From the NCBI GenBank assembly GCA_037893245.1, contig JBAIAA010000103.1, forward strand, positions 682,001 to 746,000: a stretch of 64,000 nucleotides of DNA. Reading direction: 5' to 3'. Shown here piece after piece: positions 1 to 14,000 of this stretch (the first letter of the stretch is position 1; each line of letters opens with the position of its first letter). Both the position numbers and the translations under genes were made by a program. Under the pieces are notes generated by a model, which searched no databases, had not been told where the DNA came from, and saw only the letters and a list, made by a program, of their open reading frames with translations. The DNA is from Crossaster papposus (Eukaryota; Echinodermata; Asteroidea; Velatida; Solasteridae).

Positions 1-1158
1 ATCGTTACAGTATATAGTTGACGAGCTGATTCCCAGACATACCTAGGCCGACACATTGACAATAATATTTGGACGTCGTTCTTGGAACCAGACTGATTGA
101 TACTATTTCTAGCCAGGTTCCAAGAGTGAAAGGTCCAGAGTATTGTCATTGTCAGGGTATCAGATTGTCAACTGCCGTAACAATAGCCACTACGTTGCTG
201 CCTAAAAATATCAATAACAATTACCAATTGCAAAAAATATTACGATATATAGTGCTAAGTACTACTATAACATAAGGCAAGGCTAGTAGACGAGAATGAG
301 TAACACCCCTGCCTAGCGGCCTTCCCTTATACTTTGCAATAAAATGACATTTTCATCTTTGGTGGTTGACAGTTTTGGGTGGATTCTTCTGTGGTTATGG
401 GAAGTACATGTATTACTTATAACTGTGCTGATACATTTGTGTTGTTGATGATGCCGTGTGTTCTCTGGCGTCTTGCAAAATCGGGAACCGATTTCAAAAT
501 CAAAGAAAAACAAAACTAAATACGACAAATCTGGATTTGTTAATATAAGACTATAGGCCTACCTCTATTCCTTGTTTCCTCACTTTTCAAATAAGTCCTT
601 TTCGTTGCAGACCATGGCAACTCCCGTGTGGAAACAAATACGACACACCGACACAACTTCGACGTACAACATCGGTTGTATTCGCATTCGCCGCGCTGGT
701 CGCGTCGTGGCATTGATTTTCATACATCAATTTCATGTTACATAATGTATTTACACTTGTCAGTCTTTTTTCTTAACTCTCCAGGTACTAAGTTACTTCT
801 TTACACACAAAAATGCAACATGCTTTACCTTACATACGTACTGTGGACATTCCTTTGTCTTCGTGTAGTTAACAAACTTTGACTAAATACTCATTTTTCT
901 CGCTTCCCCAAAACAAATTTACCCTCAAATTTGGATTATGGGCCTCTCAGCTGTCCCTTCTATCTTTTCTATATATAACCCTAACCCGTTTTTCCTCTAG
1001 CGCTCTTTTTCGGAAACTGAAAAACGGATTGTGGACGTGGGCAAGTCCACAAACCGTAACCTCTTCCCGCATCGTGTGGACCTATATTGTTCGGAGGTCC
1101 ACAGTGCGTATGCAAGACTAACTCAGGGTTTCTGAAGCTGCGCTATCGGCAAAAGCTT
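1..1158. other. No gene recognised
   Basis: I see no coding exon, RNA gene or mobile-element protein here. Open frames are short and have no recognisable motif. The stretch lies downstream of the minus-strand phospholipase gene, so it could hold a 3' UTR or terminal exon of that gene, but I found no splice-compatible exon. Confidence 0.4.
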
Positions 1159-1274
1159 GTGAATGGTGTAGTCCCACTAGTGTGCCCCCGGTATACTGCG
1201 ATGTGTGCCCCCGGTATACTGCGATGTATATCGCAGTATACCGGCGGCACACTAGTGGGACTAGTGAATGGTGA
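1159..1274. repeat. Inverted repeat with an internal direct repeat
   Basis: The word AGTCCCACTAGTGTGCC, followed by a GGTATACTGCGAT block present twice in direct orientation, is matched by its reverse complement immediately to the right. The whole palindrome is bracketed by a short direct repeat, GTGAATGGTG. The transcript or a single strand could fold into a stem of about 33 bp. It looks like a miniature foldback element; no coding role is seen. Confidence 0.75.
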
Positions 1275-1964
1275 TGCTCTGCATGCGAAACGGGGGACCG
1301 CCATTTGTTTACATATAGTGCGCCACCTATCGACACACTTTTTTATGGAAAGCCGCATCTTTTATAAATCGATCGTAAATAATGGGATGGGGGACATACT
1401 TTTTTTATACAATGTAGTTTAAATTTTTTTAAAGATTTTTCTAAGTTTCTAAGTTTCACCAAAATGATTTCGAAATGTATATCAATTTGTGAAATGTAAG
1501 TGGGGGCGGGGGTTACTATTACATGTATTAGCCTAAATAAATTCATTGTCACTTTTCTTTTCTTTTTTGTCGAAATGGCTGTCCATATTGTGACCGTTGC
1601 GACGTCATCGATTTAAGGACCAAAAACGGGTCTTTCGAGGCCTAATTTCACCCCTTTGTTCCATTCCCTTGCTCCGACAAGGTGGATTTTTGAATTCGCA
1701 GTGGTTTAATTTATATCTAAGTGAATTTTCATTCTGTTCCCCGTCAGGTACCACCAGGCAACACGAAAACCGGGGACGTAACACAGCCTAGATTTGTATA
1801 CTTCAGGTCATTCCAGCCAGTAAGAAGTTTGCAGCAGTTTTAATCCTATTCACTTACAGTTAAGTACAAGTATAAAAGTATTTCATAATATTTATGTTTG
1901 CAAATGGTGTAATATTCCCTTTACATACAACGTACACTGCATGCAAAGCGTTGGAACACCATAC
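1275..1964. other. No gene recognised
   Basis: AT-rich sequence with homopolymer T tracts. I see no convincing exon, RNA gene or mobile-element protein. It is immediately downstream of the tentative membrane-segment exon on the minus strand and may include the 3' UTR of that gene. I did not identify a polyadenylation site with confidence. Confidence 0.35.
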
Positions 1965-2097
1965 CTGAGGATATGTTGCCGTGCCTTAATCCTGCAAATA
2001 TAGGTTTCTACGATTTGCCGTTGTGCCAACAACGCCACGCCCCCTGACAGAGCCAGAACAAAAACGACAATGAGTACCACCCACAGACATAATAAAC
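1965..2097 (-). CDS. Candidate membrane-anchor exon
   Basis: The acceptor is CTACAG and the donor GTATGG. The frame encodes a strongly hydrophobic run, [20 protein letters not shown], followed by a basic stretch ending [10 protein letters not shown]. This would suit the C-terminal membrane anchor and short cytosolic tail that PLB1 proteins have. The exon begins with two bases of a split codon, while the last secure exon ends in phase 0, so at least one linking exon is missing from my model. Assignment to PLB1 is an inference. Confidence 0.45.
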
Positions 2098-5000
2098 CTG
2101 TAGACCGCCAGTCGTGTGCACAAAACCGTGATTTGCAAAGTATGGGCAAAACGACGCGTAGGTTGTACGGCATGCGCGTGTAGATAATCGTGTAACACTA
2201 TCTTTCGTTCGACGGGCAACGCACCGCGCGCTTTTTACGTTCTGTGCGCATACCGGGCAACGCGCTTAACACAAAAATGGGCCTAAAAGTCTTTATTTGA
2301 GGGTAGCAAGATTGACACTGGATATGCTTAATCTACATGGCATATGGTATAACCCTATGTAATTTTCTTTAAAATCGATAAATGCTTTCATATAATTATT
2401 TGACTGGAACAGTTCGGGTGTGTACAAATTCCTTATACCGAGGGCTAAATTTGCCCATAGTTGGTATTTTAGTCGGGCGCCGCGAAATCACGAAATCATC
2501 CTGTAGTTTTGAATAGGACCTGGCGGTCTATGTGTTTAATGTCTGTGGTACCACCACGCCGCCCGAAAGCCCGCCCTCATTGGTCCCTGGCGAAGATGGT
2601 CCACTTTGGCCAAGTTCGATCAAGGACTATAGTTAACTATAGTTTGACTAACTCTGATCGAACTCAGGTTAGTCGACGATGGTTCGACTAGAGTCGTTCG
2701 CACTTTAAAGGTCTACGCAGACCTTTCGAGGAGAATTGCTGTTTAATAATTTAAAATGTGCCTTGGTGTGTAAGTAACAAGACCAGGGGTGATAAAATGG
2801 TATAAAATGACATTAATTGGGGTTAATTACCGTAAATGTAATTGGCCCCTTCATTCACATGTTCAAACACTGACAAATGGTGGCGCTGTTCGTGACGAAC
2901 ATTCGGCAACCACTGACCTCTATACATGGACAGATCATCCATTGTTTCATTTTGAAGTCGGCATGCAGAGAAGTGCAACATGGCGTCACTGCTGTGAGCC
3001 AATGAAATGTCCAGGTGTAGAGTTCAGTTGGTTGGTAAATCCACTGACCTCTACAACTGGACATTTCATTGGCTCACAGCAGTGACGCCATGTTGCACTT
3101 CCAGTTCGCGCCGACTTCAAGTGTTAGCACAGCAGAATATGGACAATGATCCGTCCAGGTGTTGAGGTCAGTGTCGGCAACCCCCAAAAAGAAACAAAAT
3201 TATAGTCTGGTACCTGACAATACGTCTGGACACTAGATAAGCCCCGTACGATGCCGCTTCACTGCGTGCGTGCAGCATGCAATCCGCGTACGTAAATACA
3301 TGTACAATGTACATTGTAAACACTGTATATGTACATGTACATGCGATATGCCATGCACCCATGCACCGACAGTTCGGGGCCGGGGAGCGCATATTCCACA
3401 GAATCGGACGAAATATCCGCAGTATCATCAGGTCCTACATCTGAACCTAAAGCAACACATCTGGCTGGCATTCTTCTTTTAATAAGAAAACTCGGAACAA
3501 TTCTTTTGACAATAACTTGAGTCAACCATCGACTGAATGATTTTGCATCGATACGCGTGGCACATGATGCATGCATGCACGGGCACGCTGGTCGCGACGT
3601 CGAAGTCTTCCCGAACATACGTCACAATTATGCAAATTTTACATGTTAATAAGCTACCATTCTAGGGGCGGGGCCGGTCCCCCAAAGCACTTCATTATTT
3701 GTTTTCTCATATTAATTACCAACAAACTTTTATGAGCTGAAAATCACTCAATTAGTTATAAGCTTTCATTTAAACTAATAAAAAACACATTTCTAGGACC
3801 CTTTAACTTCAGTGCGCATGCCCTAATGACGTCACGAACTAACCACTGGTTAACTATAGTTCCTTCTTCGAGCTTGGCCCATGCTGTTGGCCATCTTGTT
3901 GCTGTTGGTTTTGTTGTTGGTCTTCATTTCTGCTGTTCTTGTTGGTGTAAAAATACGGGAAGTCCTTTGGGGAAAAGTAAACAAAAGGGTTTTATCCCGA
4001 GTGCATAACAGACTTTATTCTTGCTCAAAAAAAAGAGTGCGCATACTCGAAAAGGGCACATCTCTCTGGTAGTAATTGTGGAAGAAGCTGGCCTATTTTA
4101 ATATAATTTGCTCCACGAAATAAACAAACTGTTCATCCAATATTCCCGGCACACCTACCTCGGACGGACAGCGGAAATCCTCACCTGGCACCCAGTGTGT
4201 AATCTTGGAACCCACGGGCTGGATCTATGGGGTAGTAATGCGAAGAAACTTTGATGTTTTGCAGATTTGCAGATATCGAAAATATTTACTACCGAATTAC
4301 TAAGAAATATATTACTCATTTGAAAGTAAATATTGATTCTAGGCAATTACCAATGGTGTATCCTACCTTTGACACTGATTGAAGCTTGACATGCTATATA
4401 TGCCGTTCACTTACATTTTCTGCATGGTTGTTTATGACAATATAATCGATTTTAACAAGCATTATTATACAAAAAACGTCTAGAATAAAAAATATCTAAA
4501 ATGTTTACCTGATATAAAGTCCGAAAAGGAAGGAAATGTGATTGATGAAGAGTAATACTAGGGTCTAGTAAATTCAAATAAAACGGATGTGTGATGAAGA
4601 GAAATTACGCTATCTCGTCAATAAGACCGATTAAGATCCAATCGAGTTGTACACAACACTGATTTGTGTCAAATCGTTTTAAAGAAGCGACTCGAGTCAA
4701 GTCATTAGGTTAAGAAGGTCGAGTCGAGTCGAGTCGAGTCACATGTGTACTCGAATCAAGTCGAGTCGAGTCACATGTGTACTCGAATCAAGCCGAGTCA
4801 AGTATTTAACTATAGTAATTCGAGTCACAAATATTTGAATATATATCTAAACTATACATGTACAATAAGTAAACACACGTTACAGAAACACAAGGTGTGT
4901 GACAAGTCCATGACACGATATATGTTTGTTGTATCATGGAGGAAGGAAAACAGACTGCCGCTGTATATGTATACCATTTATGTGTACATAATTATTCGCG

Positions 5001-8000
5001 AACATACACGTGTTGTCAACATAAACCGACACCTGCGTAAAGTCATTGCAATTTTTTTTCTCGCAACGTTTTACTCTTATTTTTTAGGGACACGAGTCTT
5101 ATTAGCCTTCACTCGAGTCGAGTCATTCTAATGTGGGACTCAAGTCGAGTCGAGTCGAGTTATTCCAATGCGGGACTCGAATGAGTCGAGTCATCACGGG
5201 GCTCAAGTCGCCAAAGAGGTCAAATTTGCGAAGACGTGCACAATAGTCGGAATGACTTTAGATCAATATCGGTATCATCGGTATACAATCGATCGGTATC
5301 AGTCGGCGCTCAAACAAATCCACAGTCGCAAGAGTCGAAAAAATGTCAACTTTTGCGCCGCGACGGGACGCAGGCGGGAATCAATCGCAGTCGACCAATC
5401 CAAAGTTATACGACGTCTTGCGCTCATCTCAAACATCCTGCAAACGTTCGCCATTTTGTGTGTGCATATCCAATGGAAAACGTTGTTCGCGGAGTTGGCA
5501 AACGTTAGGAACGTTCGCCTGAGTGGAAAGCACCACTTATTTTCCAGTGTGACAAAAATGACCGAAACAGTCGTAGAGATCGATAGAGCGGTGGTTACCA
5601 ACAAAATGGTAAATTTAGCAATAAAAGAAAAACATTAAAAAACCCGGGCTCCCCTGCACAAAGTTCATTAGTCCTATTCCACCACTCACCATGCTATTCC
5701 ACGTAGCGACGGCCTGTGCTCCGTGAGCCTTGACGCTGAAGTGGAAACAGTCTGGAGCAAAGAACGAACGGTCTGGCTTGCCGTCCTGAAGCGTAAAATC
5801 ACAACACACATATTCAACTTTCGCTCGTTCCCACCGCCCATACTGACAATAGGAAGGTCTGACGCGCTTTGAGCTCTGACTGGATACATTTTGTGTGACG
5901 TGTGAACTAGATGTCACCAGGGGTGCGTTCCACTTACGCGAACTGTTTGCGCAAACGTTCGCCTACGTTTTGAGTTGGCGTTAATTGAAGTGGAACGATA
6001 TTTTAAAAACTACGTTTTCAAAATGGCTGCGCCCAGTGACAGTGACATCGTTTGGTTGGCTGCTTTTTGTCCAACTCAATATTTTTCTTTAAAAGATCGC
6101 TGTGACTGCTGATAATGTTGCATTTTCTGCTAAAATGTATCCCTATGTTTGTACCTATTGTATTATATATGTAACCTTCACAGGCACCGAGACCGGTTCA
6201 TCATGGACGTGACTATAGGGAAGGAATTCGCCCTGGAAATTCACAAGAGATGGTCGCAATTTTCCAGGCAAATTTCGCATTTGCGTATTACCGGTCCTAT
6301 TTTCTTACTGCATTTTATGTACGACTAATGTCATTCTTGTAATTTCTGTAGTTTTCTAAAACGATTAATAACGGTCACATGCGCAGAAATCACGAACCTT
6401 TCGAGGATGCAACAGATATCGACCAAAATGGAATAATATCGTTTTTTTAACTTCGTTTAAGTAGGTTTTATTACGGGAATATATTAGTTTTACTATGTTG
6501 CAATTTTGACTTTTGGGGGCAATAACGCCGCCCACATTTCCCCTCTAACCACTGAATTGCAAAAGTATACCCAGCACGAAATGAGACGGAGGGACTCCCC
6601 GCCCCCTTAGTACCAAAACCTATACACCCCCCCCCCCACGGCACCTATACATGTGAATTTGACAGCCACTAAATGAACGTACCGGCCCTAGGGGTATAAT
6701 GGTTTCCAGGAAAAACGGCTGGAAGACGGCAGCAAAATCCTCCCGGTCGAACTTCCCGCTATTGATGCTATCTTGCAGCATATTCTGTCGGGATTAATAT
6801 ATAATATATTAAATATATATTAATATAAATAAGATAATAAATGTGTGTTCGAGAGGTTTTAATCACTCTGTTTAATACCGCTTGGAGTCTGGGTGCTGAT
6901 AATTACCCGAGCCGAAGGCGAGGGTAATTATCAGCACCCAGACTCCAAGCGGTATTAAACAGAGTGATTAATACCGACCGAACACACATTTATTCCCATT
7001 CATAAATACCTTTTTTGTAAAATTCAGCCAAAAAAGCCCTGAAAATCACGGAAAATTGTCGCAAGTAAATTTCGGTGTTTCGCCATTCTGTGCGTGTCAA
7101 ATGACATGTTTCCGCCTCTGTCGCTCTACACAATACATACAATAAAGCGTATTTACTAGGAACCAGACTACTGCCACTTACTTACTGCCATTGGCAACCT
7201 CGTTCCCAGGGTGTCGAGCTGTACGCGCCCAACACCACCCGTTCTTAATATTAGAGATGTACGGTTGGAAATAAAGTGAGCCCTGGGGACGGGTATAATG
7301 CGACATCGCGTGACGTATTCTGTTGCCAGCTGGTTTTAAACACTTCCAGCCATGTCTTTATCGTCCGTTTAATACCGGCCACCTGACGGGCTCTCGACCA
7401 ATAGGAATGCCTAAACTGTCCCAAGTATTTATGAATATATAATAATAATTAAATTGAGGTGTTGTTTATAGGTTTTTTTATAGGTTTTTAATTCATAGTT
7501 TGTTTCTCTTTTACTGTAATAATTCGTAATTTGTAATTTCGACTAGGCAAATTTCCATTTTCGATAAACAATAGAAAAGAAGAAAAAAAAAGGTACAATT
7601 AACACTCCTGGCATGAGAATAAAATGTTGACGGTTTATGAATAATGTTTGTTGGTTTTATTTGATGAATAATTTATGAATTTGAAGAGGTTATACCTGAT
7701 ACTGTGTTGTAGCTTCTTGCATCATTTTTCTGTCTTTGCTGTTAAGGCTACACGGGCATATATAGCTGAGGAATAAAACATTATTCAACAATATTATTCA
7801 AATCCGTTTACGTTTTAACAAAGGTATAAGATAGAACCGAGTTTTATTCAACGATTGACAAAGGCAGCGAAGTGAGCAGATCTACACACAAAATGAAGTA
7901 AGATATATGGCAGGGATATATACCCCCCCCCCTCATTCTGCTCGCTTATTGTGTTTCTAGAATCTCAGGAATTGTTTTCAGATATCTAGGGAATGTGTTA

Positions 8001-11000
8001 GGTAACAATAGAGCGTATAAGCTGACCTCGAGAACGTGCGAGACTTTACGAGAAACCGAACTTCCAGTCAGCGTGATTTTTTTCCCAGCATAGTAAAGGC
8101 AAATTAATACAATCACGTTGCAACGTGTACGTCTGGGTCATACTTTTTGGCCTTCATTGAGATAAAATATGATGAAAAAAAAGTGACGACAGGATACTTC
8201 GTTCTTTGCTTAGTAAACACCTACAAGTGAAGAAGATCACAGACGAATCCCGTCAACTCGGACACACGCCACACCTCTAATACGCCGATTACATTGACAA
8301 ACATCCGGGGCACCTGAGTGGAAAAAGAGACAGGTGTAGTCATTCGAATGATAATCGATACTGGAACATTATATGTAGTGTTCAACTAAATGTGTTCTGG
8401 CAAGTAAGGTGCCCCATACTGCAGAATAAGCTAATTGCGTGTTAAATTGGAATAACATCTGGTACACTGACTTGCTCAACATGTTTGGCACATTTTAACT
8501 TATAATTCTCCAGACTAAAGACAATGTTGCTATATCAGGTGATTCGAGGCAAGCTCTTGCATAGTTACGTAAGAGACGCTTGGCACCAATACATTGTTCA
8601 CAATGAGAAATAATGGCACAACGACACCAGACCATTCCGGAGCTGGGAGTTACTAAGCAAGAGCTTGCCCCGAATCACGTGATATAGTAAAAGTCTCTTT
8701 GTTCTGGAGAATTCAAAGTTAAAATATGCCAAACATGTTGAGCAAGTCAGTGTACCAGATGTTATTCAACTTTAACACACAAATGGCTTATTGGGCAGTT
8801 CGTGAATAAAGGTCATATTCTGCGCCCTCAATAAGCCCGTTCTCGGAGTATTGATAATTGATGAACTGCATAGACTGGCGGACGGCGCGCCACGGAACAA
8901 ATGAAAAACTCGGTCTTGGAGCAAGACTAGCCAAAACCTAGCTTGCTGGAAAAAAATTCGCGTCAAAATTGATGTCCGGTCGTAAAATTTGACGTCAAAT
9001 TTAACGTCAATATTCGCGATTTTGGAGGCAAGTCGCGAAATTTGACGTCAATATTGACGTCAATATTCACGACTTTGGGAGCAAGTCGTGATTTTTTTTC
9101 GCGAATATTGACGTCAATTTTCGCGACTTTCGGGGAAAGTCGTGAAATTTGTCGCGAATATTGACGTCAATATTCACGATACGCTGTCCCTCCAGGGCCA
9201 CCATTAAATGCCCTTTCCGATTAACATTATTTCGTTCAAAACGCGTTTGGTAGCCCAATTGAAACCGCTGATGGGAGGGTTTCGGAAAATGCGCTCTACA
9301 ATTTCTCTGGTTGGCCTAACCCTTTTCAGGGACAAACATTACACTTTTCTTGGTGAAAAAAAATATAATAAAAACGAAAGGAAATGATACAGAGGAGAAA
9401 CATTGCGACCTTAAAAGTAGAACCCGGATTTTGCAGAGACTTTTTAGAGTGTGCAGCGCATTATATTATAAAAAGTCTACAACCGCTCGTGAAAGTGCAT
9501 TCTTTTTGCACGATTTCTAAGTAGTTTCGTCGATCTTTCAGAGCACAATTAGTTTATTTACAATGATTCTTATACGTGAATAATGACTAAGGGGTAGATG
9601 AATAGCTCCAGGATAAGTGGCATCAACGAGACAACCGCTTGGTGGCGCCCACCCCACGCTCAAAAAGCTAAATGCAGGTACAGTTGGAAGGCCTAGGACT
9701 ATACCCTCTTCGGATTATAGAGGAAGGGTTAAGCTAGAATGTGAATTCTCTCACTTGGGACAAGATCTTGACAGCTTCTTCAACGTGTGCCACGTAGTTG
9801 GCCGGCGTATAACGGTCTGGGTTTCGGCACTGTTGACACAGGTCGTTCCCGCCAATGAACAGAGTCACCAACTTCCAATCGTTGTCCATGTCGACTTTAG
9901 GGTCATGACGCATGCGCTCCACCAACTTTCTGGCCTGATCTGGCATATTACTGCAGAAAGAATCGAGATAGTGGTATTGTTTTATTTTTGTACATTTCAA
10001 TAAATAAACACAGTTATTTATACAATGCATTAATAATTGTATGCGACACGACATAAGCACGACGTTTGAAACGGGCCTAAGTCATCTTTACCCCCCCCCC
10101 CCTGTTTGTTCCCAGAAAATGGCGCCTTCACTCACTTAAACAAAAAGATCTATACACCGACTTACTCAGCAACGGCCCCCGGTACAGCCACGTTTAGCTT
10201 GGAGTTTGGACTATCCACGTTGCCCCTGCCCGTTGAAAAACCATAGACATCGGAATTGTACTTCCTCAGGATATCTATCACAGAGTAAATTAATTTGCCA
10301 AGTTGACACGATATATTGCAAATAGTGTCTAATACCTGTATGAACCAAGCCGGGCGCATCGCCTTGATTTCAGTTTTCTGTTCACCACTCGAAATTGTTG
10401 GACTCCTTCAAATGCAATAGCATGCGGTAAATTACGACTCCACCTCGATCTCCATAATTCTACCAAAACTTTAAATCTACTACATATACAAATTTGTGGA
10501 CGAAGTGAAGATTCACGTACGTTTCCATGTATCGCCTGATTTGTATCCGCTTAGTTATCAGGCAGACTTAATTGCTGCCCCTAGTCTCCGTGATGTTTTA
10601 CCAACATTAGGCCGTGTTTTAAACGTGATTCCAGAGCTGCGGCTACGTCTATTGTCAGCGCATCACTGCGTATTTTCAATGGATGCAGATCTAGACCTAG
10701 CTCTAGCCCGCTGATTCGAATGCAGCCTTAATCGGTAAAATTGGCGTAACAGTGGCATAAAAGTCCAACATTTATATTACCTGGGTTTCCTATAGTTTAC
10801 GCTCTGCAGATATACACTCAAAATAGGTTTCCAATAAAACTCATCGTATAGTCAGGCGCGCAAAGGTTTTTAAAGTAATATTTTTGACATTTTATGCTCA
10901 ATTGCAATGGAAATGAACGTGAATCATATTGGAACGTGGATCGTGTAAGGCAAGAAAAACAATTATTGTGACTCAGAAAACAACTTTGCACCCTACTAAA

Positions 11001-14000
11001 TCACCTAGAAGGTTTTAATGACATTGCTGGTTTCACTTCTATAGGTCTCACTTATTCCTAAAAAACTCGGAAGTTTAAGAAAAGGAACAAGTAGAGTAAA
11101 ACCAACAAAATCACTGCTTGCAAAAAGACTTATACGACATTTGAATACGGAGTAACTTATTCAAATCAAAATAAGACAAAAAAAAGACTGAATCTGACGT
11201 CATGTTTACGGAACAAAAGCTGATGGGCGTCCAGTGCGATACCTGGGCACAACAGAAAAAAAACTAAGTTGGCAGCAAGGACATTTGTGGATTATGAATA
11301 AAGTAGATCTGATAGACGAACGAAAACTCAAGATGTAATCCTTTAAACGACTCCGTTTATTTTGAACAAAAAGTGCAATAAATTAAAGTAAATTAATTTA
11401 TTACAATTTGAACAACATTGTGGATGTGCATATACTCACTTGGAAGTGTAATGACGCTCGAGAGGTCCTTGTCGCCTCCAATCCTGTCAATACAAGACAT
11501 CAAACAGAACAATAAAAGAATGTAAACTACTATTGGTAAAGGAATTGCAGACTTCTTAACGATTAAATTTAGCGAGTGGGCCTACAATAAGGCATTTGGT
11601 ACAAAGTTAATAACTATATGCTTTTGGCCTATATTAAGCGGACATTTGAAACAAATAAATAAAACTATAGTATGTGGCGTAAATCCGTTTCGGGAGCGAT
11701 TTTGTATTTGTAGACAAAAATTGTTATCCGATCGCATTTCAGCCAATCACGATTATTTTCAAGACATTCGACTTTTGGAAAGTTACAAGATACCTTAAAA
11801 TATAATAACAAATCATTATTTTCAGTTTCTTGCAATAATTTTAGAAGTAACTGCCTCTCTACTTACGGAGCTGACAGACCCCTGTACTCTAAGGCAACGC
11901 CAAAAAGTGTTTTCGCACCAGCCCCATTGGATGCCTATTAAAGAACAAAACTATGATATGAAAATAATGAAAAACCTGAGCCCCTGGCTCCTCTCAAAGT
12001 TACGACGGTACCACTGAATCTCAAAACGCTACTTTTACTCACAGTGAGAGAATCTCCCAACGCACCGACCACGTTAATGTCACCTGGACGCAATTTATTC
12101 ACTGTAGAGAAAAACAACCTTGTTAAACATTTGAATTTGTTTGAACAACTTGATTCATGACACACAATTTAATAAACCTAACGTCGTTTTCTCTATTTTA
12201 ACTGTTAAAACCAGATTTGTTTTGTGAGAATGCATGCAGTATTAAATGGGCACTAAGTCTAATCCCCTAACATTTTATAAAAGGAAACCAATCTAATGTC
12301 TATCGTTCCCTAGAAAAAAAAGAAAAAAAAGTGTTTACATCGGAAACGATCGACATTTCCTTTCGTTTTCATTTAATGTTTTTGAATTGTAACAACTTGT
12401 AATTTTGTCAATGTTTGTTACTCCTAATATCATTTAATCATTCTTTTAATGTTTATTTCTAGTTTTACAATATTTCTCTCGTATTAACATTTTTTGCATG
12501 TTACTATTCGAGTAAGGATTGACATGCTTTCGAGTCACAGTGTTTGATTATTGTCATATACAATATTGGCCAGCTTGAATTGGGTGTTTTTTGTTTAGTT
12601 AAATCTGTTTATTATGTGGATTGCTTGTTGTATGTTTGCAATTTGGCTGAATAAATAATAATAACAATGTGTGTGTCCCATAACATACGCATATCACCAA
12701 TGCAATGTGGTTTCTTACACATCCGCAAAAGGCCAACACCTTACGGCTGGAATCACGACTAAACCCAAACAGCTCCACTTTTAGTGGTCACAAAAGTGGA
12801 CCCCGAAACTCGTTAAACACAAGAATAACTCAAAACTCCCAGTTTTTAAAAGAGGGTTGTGTGGATGTTTATCCTACTTTTAAATAATCTTTCCAGTAAA
12901 CATCATTTCTTTAAAATCGCGTTTTGTAGCCCAATTGGGCGCCTCCAGGACATAACTGTTCCTTAAAACTTAAGACACTATAAACAAGACACTATAACAA
13001 TCCATTATTAGCTTCCATGCGCCAGTCAAAACAAAACGCATTCGGGGTGCCTCAGTACCGTGGCTCGATAGCGAAATTCTTAAACTTATGCGGCAGCGCG
13101 ATCGTGTACACAAAATTGCAAAGCACACAGGCTTAAAAATCAATTGGGATTCATACAAAAACCTGCGGAACAATGTTACTAATAAAATCCGCAGTAAAAA
13201 GAGTAATTACTACACTCTGCCATAGAAGAAAATAAAAGCAATTCATCTATGCTGTGGAAAACTCTGAAGGAGGTACTCCCTAAGAAACAAAAAACTGTAC
13301 CAAATTCGATTACTTCCCCAAATGGGGAAAATATTGACGATATTGCCGACATTGCTGATACATTAAATGAACACTTTTCAACAATCGGCAAGCGTACTGC
13401 TGGAAACTACCATTTGCGTGAACTTGAAATAGATGACAATACTGACGCCCCTATTATTGATTCTTTTGACGAAGATTGCGTAGTACCTAATATTACAGAA
13501 GAGTTTGTTCAAAAGCAAATATCATCCATGTCGGTTGGGAAAGCAACAGGTCCGGATGGCATTAGTGTTAGAATGATCAAAATTGCTTCACCTTATATCA
13601 TTAAATCTTTAACTCATATTTGTAACCTGTCTATAAGATGTGAACGATACCCTAAAGATTGGAAACATGCTTTAGTAACACCAATTCACAAGGGAGGCGA
13701 TAAATGTAGTACAGGTAACTATCGGCCTATTTCTATACTGCCAATTATCTCTAAGATTTTAGAAAGATGGGTGCACTCATCGGTATATAGATACCTTGAT
13801 GAAAACAATCTGATTCCTAGTTGCCAGTCAGGATTCAGACCCCTGCACTCAACTGAAAGCACCCTACACGATTTTACAAACAAGTGTTTTGCGGCCATGG
13901 AGAATGGACAAGTTACAGGCAGTGTGTTTATAGATCTCAGTAAAGCATTTGATTGTGTTGATCATGAAATCTTACTAAAGAAACTAGAAAGGATGAACAT

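Noticed and set aside
3360..3490. Possible minus-strand linker exon (acidic, Ser/Asp-rich frame)
   Set aside because: The available acceptor does not give the phase needed after the preceding PLB1-like exon, and no clear donor was found.
3881..4072. Plus-strand frame with a strongly hydrophobic N-terminus
   Set aside because: It overlaps the region of the minus-strand gene, has no recognisable homology or splice or promoter support, and comes from a CTG/TTG-rich run.
5168..5638. 156-codon plus-strand frame
   Set aside because: It starts in GAGTC simple repeat, and contains reversed TIR-element sequence near 5534. No homology is recognised; it lies in a PLB1-like intron on the opposite strand.
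6600..10110. Poly-C tracts (near 6630, 7922 and 10090) as regulatory elements
   Set aside because: Short homopolymer runs are common here and tell nothing without context.
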